From a virus, in the IMG/VR virus record IMGVR_UViG_3300017971_000386, positions 1 to 47,334 of that record: a stretch of 47,334 nucleotides of DNA; one strand, written 5' to 3'. Each line of letters opens with the position of its first letter. The first letter of the stretch is position 1. The notes beneath the pieces were generated by a model. That model was not told the origin of the DNA. It ran no database searches and worked only from the letters and a program-made list of their open reading frames with translations. The position numbers and the translations under genes are program-made. This document shows positions 46,513 to 47,334 of the stretch, piece by piece.

Positions 46513-47334
46513 ATGGCACATGGTCTTGAAGAACGTAATGGTCGTATCGAAGCAGCATTCGCAGGACAGGTTCCGTGGCACGGTCTGGGTATGCAGACGC
46601 AGCAGCGCATGGCACCGATGGAGGCGCTGACCCTCGCGGGCATCGACTGGGAGGTCAAGAAGTTCCCGACCTTCTTCCAGAGCGGTCCCGACAACCGGCT
46701 GACGCAGGTCCCTGAGAACTTCGCCACGGTGCGCACGGACACCATGGAGCCGCTCGGCTCTGTGGGCCCGCTGTACACGGTCCTGCAGAACCGCGAGCAG
46801 GCGGAGTTCATCGAGGCGCTTGTCGGCAAGGGCGCAGTGGTCGAGTGCGTGGGTGCGCTCTTCGGTGGCAAGCGGATCTTCTGGACGGTCAAGAGTCCGG
46901 CGGACATGATCGTCAAGGATGACCGGTACGAGGACCGCGTGAAGAAGTACCTGATCTTGTACAACAGCCACGACGGCAGCGGCAGCTTCCGCGCCTTCTG
47001 GAATCCGGTGCGGGTCGTCTGCAACAACACGCTGAAGATCGCGCTCGGCAACACGAGCGACGGCGTGTGCATCCGCCACACCAGAAGCATCAAGGCACGC
47101 ATGAGCGAAGCGGAGCGGCTGCTTGGTATGGCGAAGCAGTTCTACGAGAACGCCCAGATCACCTTCGACGCCATGGCAGCGAAGGAGCTTGACCGGCGGG
47201 ACTTCACCCAGTACCTTGACGCGGTGTTCGGCTCCGAGGTCGACGAGGAAGGCAAGCCCGTGAAGAAGGTGCAGGAGATCAAGTCGGAGGTGGCTGCGAA
47301 CCTCGAAGCAGAGCAGCACGCCACAGGCAAGCAG
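46513..47334 (+). CDS. DUF932 phage/plasmid-like protein (C-terminus cut)
   Basis: An open frame from ATG 46513 behind GGAGGAAG that runs off the window after 274 codons. WHGLGMQTQQRM near residue 22, then YTVLQNREQAEFIEALVG, RIFWTVK, YLILYNSHDGSGSFRAFW and VRVVCNNTL are typical of the DUF932/TIGR03299 family, usually 300-400 residues. Found in many phages and plasmids; function unknown. The 55-base gap before it holds only its leader. Confidence 0.85.
   Translation, partial: MAHGLEERNGRIEAAFAGQVPWHGLGMQTQQRMAPMEALTLAGIDWEVKKFPTFFQSGPDNRLTQVPENFATVRTDTMEPLGSVGPLYTVLQNREQAEFIEALVGKGAVVECVGALFGGKRIFWTVKSPADMIVKDDRYEDRVKKYLILYNSHDGSGSFRAFWNPVRVVCNNTLKIALGNTSDGVCIRHTRSIKARMSEAERLLGMAKQFYENAQITFDAMAAKELDRRDFTQYLDAVFGSEVDEEGKPVKKVQEIKSEVAANLEAEQHATGKQ

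Noticed and set aside
1-47334. CRISPR arrays, insertion sequences, integrase or attachment sites
   Set aside because: No regular direct repeats with spacers, no transposase or recombinase motif, and no tRNA-linked duplication seen.

Overview
The window is phage DNA: 47 kb of closely packed genes, every supported one on the + strand, with overlapping ATGA/TGATG junctions, strong AGGAGG-type ribosome sites and a complete HK97-type siphovirus head and tail set. I see no host housekeeping gene, tRNA, integrase, repressor or attachment site, so a free phage (or an internal piece of a large prophage) fits. The DNA is GC-rich. The host cannot be named from the sequence; the Shine-Dalgarno strength and a near-consensus boxA only say bacterial. 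Both ends cut through genes, so the genome continues beyond the window.

Layout. (1) 1-4.5 kb: toprim primase/ATPase, a possible mini sigma-like protein and many small genes, ending with a glutaredoxin-like protein. (2) 4.5-5.5 kb: two non-coding stretches rich in dyads around one small gene. (3) 5.5-12.8 kb: ParB-like protein, Trm1-like methyltransferase, small and large terminase, portal, and a MuF head protein fused to an HEFGH zinc-peptidase domain. (4) 12.8-20.5 kb: an unusual island of fibre-like and display-like proteins (repeat fibre, two LamG-like paralogues, a propeller-like protein) placed between MuF and the protease. (5) 20.5-23.3 kb: prohead protease and major capsid protein. (6) 23.4-27.6 kb: a modification island with a two-domain glycosyltransferase, an FkbM methyltransferase, a second methyltransferase and a sulfotransferase. 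(7) 27.6-35.6 kb: connector, head closure, small membrane proteins and lipoprotein, tail completion, tail terminator, tail tube, frameshifted tail chaperones, tape measure and distal tail proteins. (8) 35.6-37.4 kb: three tandem paralogues with constant ends and variable centres. (9) 37.4-39.4 kb: APS kinase and a second sulfotransferase. (10) 39.4-40.5 kb: a 1.2-kb non-coding control region with a terminator-like dyad, a second copy of the 4.6-kb inverted-repeat element, AT-rich dyads, a candidate promoter, a boxA and a possibly structured RNA. (11) 40.5-47.3 kb: small genes, four of them behind copies of one structured leader, then a Gp88-like protein, a radical SAM protein and a DUF932 protein.

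How the parts may work together. APS kinase makes PAPS from host APS, and two phage sulfotransferases carry the matching PAPS-binding motifs, so the phage seems to bring the last step of sulfate activation together with enzymes that use it. The glycosyltransferase and methyltransferases next to the capsid gene suggest the sulfated target is a glycan on the virion or the host surface (inference). The other notable candidates are the four-copy leader RNA, whose stems differ in sequence but stay paired, the duplicated inverted-repeat element at 4.6 and 39.6 kb, and the three-gene cassette with variable centres next to the tail genes.
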